64,000 nucleotides of DNA from Ulvibacterium marinum (GCF_003626755.1 NZ_RBCJ01000001.1:124001-188000), one strand, 5' to 3'; counted from the first letter of the stretch, positions 35,644-42,998 are shown. Program-made: numbers and translations. The notes: generated from the letters alone by a model not told the origin.

Positions 35644-37322
35644 TGCAAAGACAAGGCTACATACGGAGCGTATATCCCCTACTCCTTCTACTCTTAGTAA
35701 CATCCTGTGGTGTCTCCAAGTCCTTAAAAGACTTGCCGGATATCGGTCAATATGAAGCAAAGACCCCAGAGCGGATACGCGTGTCGGATTCTACCTTTTT
35801 TTCCAAAAAGGGCCATTTGACCAAAAATGAATATGGCCTGTGGGAACTTTATATAGAGGGAAATCCATTGGAATTGGGGCTGACGACAGGTAGCCTCACC
35901 CAAGAGCTCTTTCATAAACAGGAAAAGGCGTTATTGACCAAGGTGGACGAGCTAGTGCCATCCAATACCAAACAATACCTATTGCGCAAGTTTTTGGCAT
36001 GGTTCAATCGTAAAATGTACCTCAATATACGAGAAGAGTATAAAACCGAGATTTATGGTATATCAAAATATGCCTCGGATACCTATGCCCATATTGCGGA
36101 TGCCTATCCCCGCATACTCTATCTACACGGGGCCCATGATATTGGACATGCCTTACAGGACTTGGCCCTGGTAGGTTGTTCATCCTTTGCCGTATGGGGA
36201 GACCAAACAGAGGATGGTCAGCTTATTATTGGGCGGAATTTCGATTTTTATGCAGGGGACGATTTTGCCCAGGAAAAAATCATTGCTTTTGTTAACCCGG
36301 ATGAGGGTCATAAATTCATGTCCGTTACCTGGGGCGGCATGATCGGGGTGGTCTCCGGAATGAACGACCAAGGACTGACCGTAACCATCAATGCCGGAAA
36401 ATCGAAGTTTCCCTTAGTAGCCAAAACCCCTATTTCCCTGGTAACCCGGGAAATCCTCCAATATGCCGCTACCATAGAAGAAGCGGTGGCCATAGCCCGG
36501 AAACGCGAAGTCTTTGTTTCGGAATCTATCTTTGTGGGCAGCGCAAAGGACAAAAAGGCAGCGGTCATTGAAGTATCGCCCAAAAGTTTTGGCGTGTACG
36601 AGGTCCAGAATTCCAATCAGCTCATTTGTTCCAACCATTTTCAGAGTGCCGCTTATAAAGCAGACAAGAAAAACCAAAGGCACATTCTGGAGAGCCATTC
36701 CCAATATCGGTATGATCGTATGCAGGAACTTCTAGGGGAAAGCGAAAAAATGACCGTAAAGTCGGCAGTGGATATCCTTAGGAACAAAAAGGGATTGGAC
36801 GGGAAGGAAATCGGGTACGGCAATGAAAAGGCACTTAACCAATTGTTGGCCCACCATGGTATTGTTTTTAAACCGGAAGAACTTTTGGTTTGGGTGAGTA
36901 GCAATCCCTACCAGTTGGGCGAATTTGTTGCCTATGATTTGAATACCGTATTTAAAACTGTTGAAAACAATGCCCAAAAAGTGACCCTGGCGGAAGAGAA
37001 CCTTACCATTTCCGAAGACCCCTTTCAATATTCCCGGGCATACCAAGACTATCAGGAATATCGTAGGCTAAAAAACAAGGTCGTAATGGCTATTACCAAT
37101 GACGAGCATTTGGAACAAAGCCTTCTCAAGGAGTTACAACGCTATAACCCTGAGTATTGGGAGGCCCACTATTTGGTGGGGAGATATCAGTATGCCCGGG
37201 GGTATTATACTGCGGCCCTAAAGGCCTTCGAACAGGCCTTGACCAAAGAGATTACCACGGTTCCGGATAAAGAAAATGTAATGCGGCACATAAAAAAAAT
37301 AAAACGTAGATTGCATTTATGA
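35643..37322 (+). CDS. C45/NTN-hydrolase acyltransferase-like lipoprotein
   Basis: 559 residues. A lipobox ends at C22 (LLVTSC). A GCSSF segment near residue 179 supplies the expected autoproteolytic N-terminal nucleophile cysteine of the acyl-CoA:6-aminopenicillanate acyltransferase (C45) family, with IGRNFDFY and WGGMIGVVSGMNDQGL following as in that family. The C-terminal 120 residues look TPR-like (YQYARGYYTAALKAFEQAL). As a membrane-anchored periplasmic acyl transferase it may form the final ester of flexirubin. This is inferred from fold and place. Confidence 0.8.
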   Translation: MQRQGYIRSVYPLLLLLLVTSCGVSKSLKDLPDIGQYEAKTPERIRVSDSTFFSKKGHLTKNEYGLWELYIEGNPLELGLTTGSLTQELFHKQEKALLTKVDELVPSNTKQYLLRKFLAWFNRKMYLNIREEYKTEIYGISKYASDTYAHIADAYPRILYLHGAHDIGHALQDLALVGCSSFAVWGDQTEDGQLIIGRNFDFYAGDDFAQEKIIAFVNPDEGHKFMSVTWGGMIGVVSGMNDQGLTVTINAGKSKFPLVAKTPISLVTREILQYAATIEEAVAIARKREVFVSESIFVGSAKDKKAAVIEVSPKSFGVYEVQNSNQLICSNHFQSAAYKADKKNQRHILESHSQYRYDRMQELLGESEKMTVKSAVDILRNKKGLDGKEIGYGNEKALNQLLAHHGIVFKPEELLVWVSSNPYQLGEFVAYDLNTVFKTVENNAQKVTLAEENLTISEDPFQYSRAYQDYQEYRRLKNKVVMAITNDEHLEQSLLKELQRYNPEYWEAHYLVGRYQYARGYYTAALKAFEQALTKEITTVPDKENVMRHIKKIKRRLHL

Positions 37323-38608
37323 TTCCAGAAATAGAAAAGGCTTCCCTTGAGGAAATTAAGGCATTTCAAGAAGAAAAATTGAAAGAAGTTCTATGCTATG
37401 TTCAGGAAAGATCCCCCTACTACCAGCGATTGTTCAAGAAGCATTCCATTGATATCAAATCTATACGAACGCTCGAAGACTTAACCAAAATTCCTGTCAC
37501 CACCAAGGAGCAGCTTCAGAACCACAATGCTGATTTTATCTGCGTCTCTAAAAACAAGATCGTAGATTTTGTGACCACTTCCGGCACCTTGGGTGAACCG
37601 GTGACCATAGGCCTCACGGATGCCGATTTGGATCGTTTGGCCTACAATGAGGCCATTTCTTTTGCCTGTGCGGGTGTTACAGAGAATGATATTCTACAAT
37701 TGACCACGACTATAGATCGTCGCTTTATGGCCGGGATGGCTTATTTTTTAGGAGCACGTAAATTAGGTGCCGGTATTATTCGCGTGGGTGCTGGAATTCC
37801 GGAATTGCAATGGGATACCATATTGAAATTCGGGCCCACGTATTTGATCGTGGTACCCTCATTTTTATTGAAGCTCATCCAATATGCGGATCAGCATGAT
37901 ATTGATGTGAATGCCTCCGGAATCAAAGGGGCCATCTGCATTGGGGAATCGTTGCGAAATCAGGATTTTTCATTGAATGTCCTGGCCAATAAGATAAAAT
38001 CGGCCTGGGATATTGAACTCTATTCTACCTATGCCTCCACCGAAATGAGTACTGCATTTACGGAATGTAGCGAACAACAAGGTGGGCATCATCATCCGGA
38101 ACTGATCATCGTGGAAATTCTTGATGAAAACGATTTAACGGTACCCGCTGGTATCGAGGGGGAATTAACAATTACTACACTTGGTGTTGAGGCCATGCCC
38201 TTGGTACGCTTTAAGACCGGGGATATCATGGCGGCCCATGATTCACCTTGTGATTGTGGAAGGAATACCCTGCGCTTGGGACCTGTGGTAGGGCGAAAAA
38301 AGCAAATGATCAAGTACAAGGGCACCACATTATATCCTCCGGCGATGGATAACCTATTGAACGATTTTCAGGAGGTGGAAAGCTATGTTATTGAGATTTA
38401 CCACAACGGTATAGGCACGGATGAAATAGGAATTAAGATTGCTTCCCGGAACGCTTCAGATGTATTGCTACATGACATAAAAGACCATTTTAGGTCCAAG
38501 TTGCGCGTTTCTCCCAAAATCGAGTTTTGCGAAGCCGGGGAAATCCAAAAACTGCGGCACTCGAAACTACAAAGGAAACCCGTTTCCGTTATTGACAAAA
38601 GGGGGTAA
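37319..38608 (+). CDS. phenylacetate-CoA ligase-like AMP-forming enzyme
   Basis: 429 residues, an ANL-superfamily adenylate-forming enzyme of the PaaK type. TTSGTLGEPV is the phosphate loop, STYASTEM lies in the substrate and AMP site and VRFKTGDI is the hinge region. A C-terminal lid domain is present. Start overlaps the previous stop (ATGA), and it ends the operon. It should activate 4-coumarate made by the ammonia-lyase, as CoA ester or directly on ACP. Which carrier it loads is not visible. Confidence 0.88.
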   Translation: MIPEIEKASLEEIKAFQEEKLKEVLCYVQERSPYYQRLFKKHSIDIKSIRTLEDLTKIPVTTKEQLQNHNADFICVSKNKIVDFVTTSGTLGEPVTIGLTDADLDRLAYNEAISFACAGVTENDILQLTTTIDRRFMAGMAYFLGARKLGAGIIRVGAGIPELQWDTILKFGPTYLIVVPSFLLKLIQYADQHDIDVNASGIKGAICIGESLRNQDFSLNVLANKIKSAWDIELYSTYASTEMSTAFTECSEQQGGHHHPELIIVEILDENDLTVPAGIEGELTITTLGVEAMPLVRFKTGDIMAAHDSPCDCGRNTLRLGPVVGRKKQMIKYKGTTLYPPAMDNLLNDFQEVESYVIEIYHNGIGTDEIGIKIASRNASDVLLHDIKDHFRSKLRVSPKIEFCEAGEIQKLRHSKLQRKPVSVIDKRG

Positions 38609-38618
38609 TGACTCTTGT

Positions 38619-38645
38619 ATGTCAGTCTGAGCGCAGTCGAAGACC
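38619..38645 (+). repeat. 27-bp repeat, copy A (core GTCAGTCTGAGCGCAGTCGA)
   Basis: Identical over 27 bases to the inverted pair around the GIY-YIG gene. It lies directly beside the remnant of a second GIY-YIG reading frame, in the same relation as copy B has to the intact gene. Confidence 0.9.
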
Positions 38646-38652
38646 CTGCCAT

Positions 38653-38709
38653 TCAGCCATTCTCAAGTTTATACTTAAAATGGGTGAAGTTCCTACATTC
38701 CAAGAGTAG
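38653..38709 (-). pseudogene. remnant of a GIY-YIG gene (3' end only)
   Basis: The minus strand reads ECRNFTHFKYKLENG and then stop (TGA at 38653-38655), against ECRNFTHFKYKPEKG plus stop at the end of the intact gene at 38858: 13 of 15 residues agree. Upstream of about 38709 the similarity ends. The spacing to repeat copy A equals that of the intact gene to copy B. This is the decayed end of a duplicated element. Confidence 0.8.
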
Positions 38710-38743
38710 CGAATCCTGTCTTCTTTACCCTATTTGTGAATAC

Positions 38744-38806
38744 GTTTTTGCGAGCAGAGCGAAGCAAAACTGCCAATTGGAGCTTGTCAGTCTGGCAAAG
38801 TGAAGT
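38744..38806. repeat. hairpin-forming and diverged repeat sequence
   Basis: A possible stem (GTTTTTGC at 38744-38751 with GCAAAAC at 38764-38770) is followed by a diverged copy of the 27-bp repeat at 38785-38806 (GTCAGTCTGG, then AAAGTGAAG). It probably belongs to the decayed copy of the GIY-YIG element. Confidence 0.5.
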
Positions 38807-38823
38807 AAACCTTTCACAAGAAA

Positions 38824-39248
38824 ATGTCAGTCTGAGCGCAGTCGAAGACCCTCTCCTTTAACCTTTCTCGGGCTTATACTTGAAATGAGTGAAATTTCTA
38901 CATTCTGAAAGCAATTGTAACCTATCAAAATTACCAGTGATCAAGGCCAATTTTTTTGCCTTACTCCAACCTTTGAGCTGCTTTTCAAACCGTATTGCTT
39001 GAATTACGTCATCGAATTCCAAAAAATACATCAAGGTCAGGGGTCTTCTTTGAAAAGTGTAACAATCCTTGAAATAACCAACTTGGTGCTGTATCCAACG
39101 CTGTTCAAAATTCCCAGTGATTCCCGTGTAAAAGGAATTATCGGAGCATTTTAATATATAGACATGATATGTTTTCATAGAACTAAGTATTGGGATGAAT
39201 AAGAGGCTTTGTTCACAATAAGGTCTTCGACTGCGCTCAGACTGACAT
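38824..39248 (-). mobile_element. putative GIY-YIG repeat element with 27-bp terminal inverted repeats
   Basis: Two perfect 27-bp copies in inverted orientation, 38824-38850 and 39222-39248, enclose one GIY-YIG endonuclease gene; total length 425 bases. The same 27-bp sequence recurs at 38619, next to a remnant of a second gene copy. The architecture (short inverted repeat plus single nuclease gene) recalls REP/RAYT elements and small homing units. Mobility is inferred; no target duplication was found. Confidence 0.6.
38858..39178 (-). CDS. GIY-YIG family endonuclease
   Basis: 106 residues from ATG 39178 (MKTYHVYILK). An earlier start at 39301 would translate through the inverted repeat and adds an improbable leader. 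VYILKCSDNSFYTG matches the GIY and YIG motifs, with the arginine of EQRWIQH and the glutamate of RFEKQLKGW in their usual places. This size is that of the UrvC-type single-domain nucleases. It sits between inverted repeats, downstream copy 8 bases after the stop. It may move or process the repeats; single-domain members in Bacteroidota have no agreed function. Confidence 0.88.
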   Translation of the reverse strand: MKTYHVYILKCSDNSFYTGITGNFEQRWIQHQVGYFKDCYTFQRRPLTLMYFLEFDDVIQAIRFEKQLKGWSKAKKLALITGNFDRLQLLSECRNFTHFKYKPEKG

Positions 39249-39283
39249 GATGCCTCAAAGGAAAGGTTACAATCATTGCGAAA

Positions 39284-39318
39284 ACCACACCCCAATCGCA
39301 CTAGGCAAGGGGTGTGGT
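39284..39318 (-). terminator. terminator of the ssb gene
   Basis: ACCACACCCC (39284-39293) pairs perfectly with GGGGTGTGGT (39309-39318) over 10 bases. On the minus strand the stem ends in a TTTT run. It lies 34 bases after the ssb stop. Confidence 0.75.
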
Positions 39319-39352
39319 CAATTTCATACCATTGCTATGTTTCGAACAAGAT

Positions 39353-39685
39353 TTATTTCCCCAACATCAACAATTCGTTGCAGCGTACTTCGGTGATGTA
39401 GCGCTTTTCACCTTCCTTGGTCTCATACGAGCGATGTACCAATTTTCCCTCTACGGCCACTTGTTTTCCTTTTACAAGGTAGTTCTCTACAATCTCGGCG
39501 GTCTTGCCCCAGGCCACAATATTGTGCCATTGGGTGTCCTCTACTTTTTCGCCCTGTGCGTTTTTATAGTTTTCGCTGGTGGCGATGGAAAATTTGGCCA
39601 GCTTGCTTCCATTTTCCAAGTTTACGATTTCGGGATCTTGTCCCAAGTTTCCAATCAACTGTACTTTGTTTTTCAATGCGTTCAT
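39353..39685 (-). CDS. ssb: single-stranded DNA-binding protein (short form)
   Basis: 110 residues, a single OB fold. MNALKNKVQLIGNLGQDPE, SIATSENY, WHNIVAWGKTAE and VEGKLVHRSYE are SSB landmarks. It ends at NELLMLGK, so the flexible linker and acidic tip (DDDIPF-type) that recruit partner proteins in housekeeping SSB are absent. It is probably a secondary SSB of the kind found near recombination or mobile genes. Genes on both sides are accessory in nature. Confidence 0.92.
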   Translation of the reverse strand: MNALKNKVQLIGNLGQDPEIVNLENGSKLAKFSIATSENYKNAQGEKVEDTQWHNIVAWGKTAEIVENYLVKGKQVAVEGKLVHRSYETKEGEKRYITEVRCNELLMLGK

Positions 39686-39744
39686 AATTACTAATTTTTA
39701 AGATAAAACAGTTAATGCAATCGAACCTCCCTGATTCGACGAGA

Positions 39745-39752
39745 CAAACTTA
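39745..39752 (-). promoter_or_regulatory. -7 element of ssb
   Basis: On the minus strand TAAGTTTG matches TAnnTTTG, 60 bases before the ATG. No TTG at the ideal distance upstream. Confidence 0.4.
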
Positions 39753-39794
39753 GAATGGTATGAAAAAAAGATTCGGTTAGGAAGTATTTACTTT

Positions 39795-39820
39795 CGTTTG
39801 TAAACGTTTGTAGTCGTTTG
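39795..39820. promoter_or_regulatory. three CGTTTG repeats spaced 10 bp apart
   Basis: CGTTTG occurs at 39795, 39805 and 39815, exactly one helical turn apart, upstream of ssb. The first two form CGTTTGTAAACG, a near-palindrome that recurs at 53065. Such phasing suggests a regulator binding one face of the DNA. No binding protein is identified. Confidence 0.5.
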
Positions 39821-39880
39821 AAAACTTTTATATTACTTTAAAACAGTAATTTACATTTATAACTTAAAAATTTAGAGCTC

Positions 39881-39903
39881 GTCCCACATTGTATATAGGT
39901 GCC
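39881..39903 (+). repeat. 23-bp cassette-like repeat, copy 1
   Basis: Begins GTCCCACATT and ends TATAGGTGCC. Agrees with copies 2 and 3 at 21 of 23 positions. It precedes the small membrane protein gene at 39977. Confidence 0.85.
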
Positions 39904-39976
39904 TTTATTCGCCGAACTACCCTGTCAAGGTTTAGATTCTTTTTCCGGTTCAGGAGGGTTTTACATAAATTTGAAC

Positions 39977-40201
39977 ATGTGGGAATTCTTTACTGAATGG
40001 TCGGACAACGACCCTAAATACTATGTCCTGTTCATCATCGCTGGAACTTTCTTTCTGTGGCTGGCGAATTGGAATTTGAAAAAAGAAGAAAGCGAACAAA
40101 GTATATACAATTTGAAGTACCTCTCTTGGGCCGTTCTTGGTATTGTTTTGGTTCTTTATGGGGTTTTCGCCCTTGGACGGGATCTTATTGCGATTCTTTA
40201 A
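39977..40201 (+). CDS. small two-helix membrane protein (cassette gene A)
   Basis: 74 residues from ATG 39977 (MWEFFTEW); a GTG at 39899 would begin inside the repeat. Two hydrophobic helices (about 18-31 and 49-70) are joined by a charged loop (NLKKEESEQS). The pattern, with ANW after helix 1 and a glycine-rich helix 2, recalls the Imm17 family of small membrane immunity proteins, but this is a weak resemblance. It is enclosed by direct repeats 1 and 2, with no partner toxin visible. Confidence 0.6.
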   Translation: MWEFFTEWSDNDPKYYVLFIIAGTFFLWLANWNLKKEESEQSIYNLKYLSWAVLGIVLVLYGVFALGRDLIAIL

Positions 40202-40210
40202 ATTCCCCTT

Positions 40211-40233
40211 GTCCCATAATGTATATAGGTGCC
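40211..40233 (+). repeat. 23-bp cassette-like repeat, copy 2
   Basis: GTCCCATAAT then GTATATAGGTGCC. It lies 9 bases after the stop of cassette gene A and forms a direct repeat with copy 1, 330 bases apart. Confidence 0.85.
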
Positions 40234-40267
40234 TCTTTTTCAGGTCAAATTGGTCATAAAACAAAAA

Positions 40268-40287
40268 CCCCCACTTATTAGCGGGGG
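40268..40287 (-). terminator. terminator of the lipoprotein gene at 40311
   Basis: On the minus strand CCCCCGCT pairs with AGTGGGGG (one G-T pair) around a 4-base loop, followed by TTTTTG. It lies 23 bases after the gene's stop. Confidence 0.75.
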
Positions 40288-40310
40288 CATATCACTTACT
40301 GAAAAGAGGA

Positions 40311-40883
40311 TTATTCTCCTGCCTCACAAACTATGGAATGAGCAATTAAATAGATTTCACCGGACAATCCTTCAATGGTATATTGATCCATTTTAGCACC
40401 GTTCAAATTATCATGCTTGTAGGGGTATTTTCCGGGCGCAACGGTGGGAACCTCCCTTTTCCCTTGTTTTTTTGTTGGATAGGGATCATTTCCAACGTAA
40501 AGGTGCGTTTCCTTAAGTACAAAGCCTTCAAGAGCTGTGAACTTGACATTGGCAATACCCGTGGTACTATCGTATTCAAGGTCTACCTCGGCCGATAGTT
40601 CACCCTTCTTAACATCACATTTTCCGGCCCCCGTATAAACGGCGAACAAATGCTCGCTGGTATCCAACGGGCCTATGGTCCATCCCCATCTGTTAAATCC
40701 ATCTTCGATGAAACAGGTCGTTATATTGCCCGCACAAATGGCGAAACCGGTCTCACAACCATCATCTTTTGAGGATTTTAGACTGGTCGCTTCCAATTCA
40801 TCTTCCTGATAAGGCTCGGTCTCACAGGACACAATAAAAAGCATAGCCCCAATAAGCAGGGACATTAATTTCAAATTTTTCAT
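40311..40883 (-). CDS. lipoprotein of unknown function (cassette gene B)
   Basis: 190 residues from ATG 40883, chosen because it begins with a lipoprotein signal (cysteine 20 in MLFIVSC); the reading from 40952 has an implausible leader. The mature part is rich in cysteine (C-x-C pairs in DDGCETGFAICAG and later GAGKCDV) and beta-type strands, ending in AHSIVCEAGE. It is probably a disulfide-stabilised surface protein. The family is not recognised. It lies between repeat copies 2 and 3, opposite in direction to its neighbours. Confidence 0.7.
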   Translation of the reverse strand: MKNLKLMSLLIGAMLFIVSCETEPYQEDELEATSLKSSKDDGCETGFAICAGNITTCFIEDGFNRWGWTIGPLDTSEHLFAVYTGAGKCDVKKGELSAEVDLEYDSTTGIANVKFTALEGFVLKETHLYVGNDPYPTKKQGKREVPTVAPGKYPYKHDNLNGAKMDQYTIEGLSGEIYLIAHSIVCEAGE

Positions 40884-41021
40884 AAAGTCGTTATTTATGG
40901 TTTTCGGCCAAATTATCAAAGAGTGGCTGCCGTACCAAAAAAGTCCCATCAACTGTTAAAAGTCATCCGTGAAACGTCCTTTTTCAATAAAACAATCCTA
41001 TAAATCAGAGTGTTATATCTT

Positions 41022-41044
41022 GTCCCATATTGTATATAGGCGCC
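41022..41044 (+). repeat. 23-bp cassette-like repeat, copy 3
   Basis: GTCCCATATT then GTATATAGGCGCC, 21 of 23 identical to copies 1 and 2. It precedes the DUF2391-like gene by 42 bases. Confidence 0.85.
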
Positions 41045-41086
41045 CCCTTTACGGTAAAGGAAGGTTTATTCCCTATCTTTAGTCAC

Positions 41087-41581
41087 ATGGAAACTCAAAA
41101 ATCCTTCACAAAACGAATCGGCGGATATCTACATAAAATGATTCCGGTCACGGACGCAAGTGGAAAACTGCTACATTATGTCACTAAGCCATTAATGGTA
41201 GAGCTGAAACCGAGAGACATCATGCAAATCGTCATTGGCTCCACTATCTTGGCCCTACCGGTCGCCTATACGGAAGAGGCATGGAACCTGGGGACCGAAC
41301 TGCCATTGTTGAACGTGGGACTGCTATCGCTCATTTCCTTGGTCTTCGTCGCGCTTTTTGTATACTTTAACTTCTACCGTTTCAATATCAAGGGAAATGT
41401 CTTCAATTATGTGAAAAGGGTCGTCGCCACCTACCTTATCTCAATATTGGTGGTCGCGATACTCCTTACGGTGATACAAAGGTGTCCATGGGAATCCGAT
41501 TATTTATTGGCATTGAAGCGCGTAGTAATAGTGGCCTTCCCAGCTTCGATGAGCGCGACCATTAGCGATGTCATAAAATAA
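41087..41581 (+). CDS. DUF2391-like integral membrane protein (cassette gene C)
   Basis: 164 residues from ATG 41087; a TTG at 41030 lies in the repeat. LKPRDIMQIVIGSTILALP, YTEEAWNLG and AFPASMSATISD match the DUF2391 (TIGR02587-like) family as I know it. Four membrane helices are apparent. The family's function is unknown. It is enclosed by repeat copies 3 and 4. Confidence 0.75.
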   Translation: METQKSFTKRIGGYLHKMIPVTDASGKLLHYVTKPLMVELKPRDIMQIVIGSTILALPVAYTEEAWNLGTELPLLNVGLLSLISLVFVALFVYFNFYRFNIKGNVFNYVKRVVATYLISILVVAILLTVIQRCPWESDYLLALKRVVIVAFPASMSATISDVIK

Positions 41582-41590
41582 TTTCACAGC

Positions 41591-41613
41591 CTTGCATAAT
41601 ACATTTAGGCGCC
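41591..41613 (+). repeat. 23-bp cassette-like repeat, copy 4 (diverged)
   Basis: CTTGCATAAT, then ACATTTAGGCGCC. It agrees with copy 3 at 16 of 23 positions without gaps, best at the right end (TTTAGGCGCC versus TATAGGCGCC). It lies 9 bases after the stop of cassette gene C, the same distance as copy 2 from gene A. Confidence 0.55.
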
Positions 41614-41697
41614 AAAAAACCCAAGAATCCACTATCTTAGTACTATTTGGGATTAAGAATTATTTATCAAACACTTTCGTAAGCAAACATTTGAAGC

Positions 41698-41979
41698 ATG
41701 AGTTCTGCAGGCCACGTACTGGACATGATAAAACGAATACGGCAAAACAGGTCCTTGCGTCCATCCAACCGTCAAAAATTCAAGGGGGATAACAGGGATT
41801 CGATTTACACTGAAATCCCTGAAGAGAATAAAGCCTCGTTCAAGGAATTCCCAGAATCACAAGTAAAGGAGGTAGTGGATACCATTAGAAGGGAGGCCAA
41901 ATCCAAGAGACGGAAAGAATTCCTTTTCCTTGCTCTGGTTATCCTAATCGTTGTCGCTATTGTTCTTTATGTGGTATAG
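41698..41979 (+). CDS. small membrane protein with one C-terminal helix (cassette gene D)
   Basis: 93 residues. The N-terminal 70 are highly charged and helical (MIKRIRQNRSLRPSNRQKF, later REAKSKRRKE); the last 20 form one hydrophobic helix (LFLALVILIVVAIVLYVV). It could be a tail-anchored or stress-type membrane protein. No family recognised. It follows repeat copy 4 but no further copy lies downstream, so it marks the end of the array. Confidence 0.65.
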   Translation: MSSAGHVLDMIKRIRQNRSLRPSNRQKFKGDNRDSIYTEIPEENKASFKEFPESQVKEVVDTIRREAKSKRRKEFLFLALVILIVVAIVLYVV

Positions 41980-42029
41980 ACTTTTGCCCTTTTAATTTCC
42001 TTAAACGTTGACTTCCATTGATCCAAAAA

Positions 42030-42977
42030 ATGAACTATAGAATAGTCATAATATTCATACTCCTAATTCTAGGATGCAACTCAAGAACACTGACGGAATA
42101 TGTCCTAAATGAAAAGGATTTGGTACCTGAAGGAATCGATTATTCAAAAAAGAAGGACGCCTTTTACCTCACGAGTGTGGCCAAATCCAAAATAGTAGAA
42201 GTAGATAGAAAATCTGGAAAACAAAAGGATTTTATCCGAGAACAGGAATTTGGGTATACCCCGGGAGTCGGGATTTATGTGGATGAAAGGCGAAATCTGC
42301 TTCACGCCATTGGAGGATACTATAGGTACAAGGATTCCCTTTCATCCTTGTTTACGTTCGATATCAATACCAAGAAACTTTTGAAAAGATATGATGTAAC
42401 CGATAAGGGAGAACATTTCCTAAATGACCTCATCCAAGATGCCAAAGGAAATCTATATCTCACGGACTCCAAGGATTCATCTATATATCTACTGAAATAT
42501 GAAGCCGATTCTTTGGAACTCTTTTACCGATCGTCCAAAATCGAATTTCCCAATGGAATTGCCATTTCGGACGATAATACCAAATTATATATCGCATCGT
42601 TTTCAAAGGGTGTCAGGACACTCGATATTTCAACGAAAAGAATTCTGAACAAACCGGACACCTTGGGAATATCCCAAGGAATAGATGGCTTGGAATTTTA
42701 CAAAGGTCACCTGTATGCCATCCAAAACGGGGTTAGGGCCAACACCTTTAACTTTAGAAAACTAATCCTTGACCCAACACAGGAGAAAATCACAAATGTT
42801 AAGATTATAGCGTCCCACACCCCAAAATTGGATGTGCCGCTCACTTTTTGTCTAGTGGAAAATGAGGCGGTGGTCATTGCAAATTCCAATCTTCAATATT
42901 TAAATCAGGAAACTTTCAATTTTGTTGAATCGGATACTATTCAAAAAACAAGACTGTTGGTATATCCTATTGAATAA
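42030..42977 (+). CDS. SMP-30/beta-propeller-like lipoprotein
   Basis: 315 residues from ATG 42030; TTG at 42018 adds four residues. The lipobox cysteine is in LLILGC (residue 17). The rest has recurring propeller blades (EGIDYSKKKDAFYLTS, HFLNDLIQDAKGNLYLTDS, FPNGIAISDDNTKLYIAS) as in SMP-30/gluconolaconase and strictosidine-synthase-like proteins. The NDL and PNG positions fit the metal-site regions of that fold. It is probably a surface-anchored hydrolase or binding protein. Confidence 0.8.
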   Translation: MNYRIVIIFILLILGCNSRTLTEYVLNEKDLVPEGIDYSKKKDAFYLTSVAKSKIVEVDRKSGKQKDFIREQEFGYTPGVGIYVDERRNLLHAIGGYYRYKDSLSSLFTFDINTKKLLKRYDVTDKGEHFLNDLIQDAKGNLYLTDSKDSSIYLLKYEADSLELFYRSSKIEFPNGIAISDDNTKLYIASFSKGVRTLDISTKRILNKPDTLGISQGIDGLEFYKGHLYAIQNGVRANTFNFRKLILDPTQEKITNVKIIASHTPKLDVPLTFCLVENEAVVIANSNLQYLNQETFNFVESDTIQKTRLLVYPIE

Positions 42978-42998
42978 CCCCCTTACACTCTTAACCAA

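Noticed and set aside
38619-39248. 27-bp repeats considered as a CRISPR array
   Set aside because: Only three copies, one inverted, with a nuclease gene between them and no regular spacers.
39314-39694. 126-residue plus-strand frame opposite ssb
   Set aside because: Exact shadow of the ssb gene; the hydrophobic look results from complementing SSB codons.
39881-41613. 23-bp repeats considered as integron attC sites
   Set aside because: They are too short and lack the attC core-site sequence; no integron integrase is visible. The cassette idea is kept without that name.
41592-41792. 66-residue plus-strand frame overlapping repeat copy 4 and the start of the 41698 gene
   Set aside because: It begins within the repeat, and the overlapping 93-residue frame has a far better protein pattern with a membrane helix.
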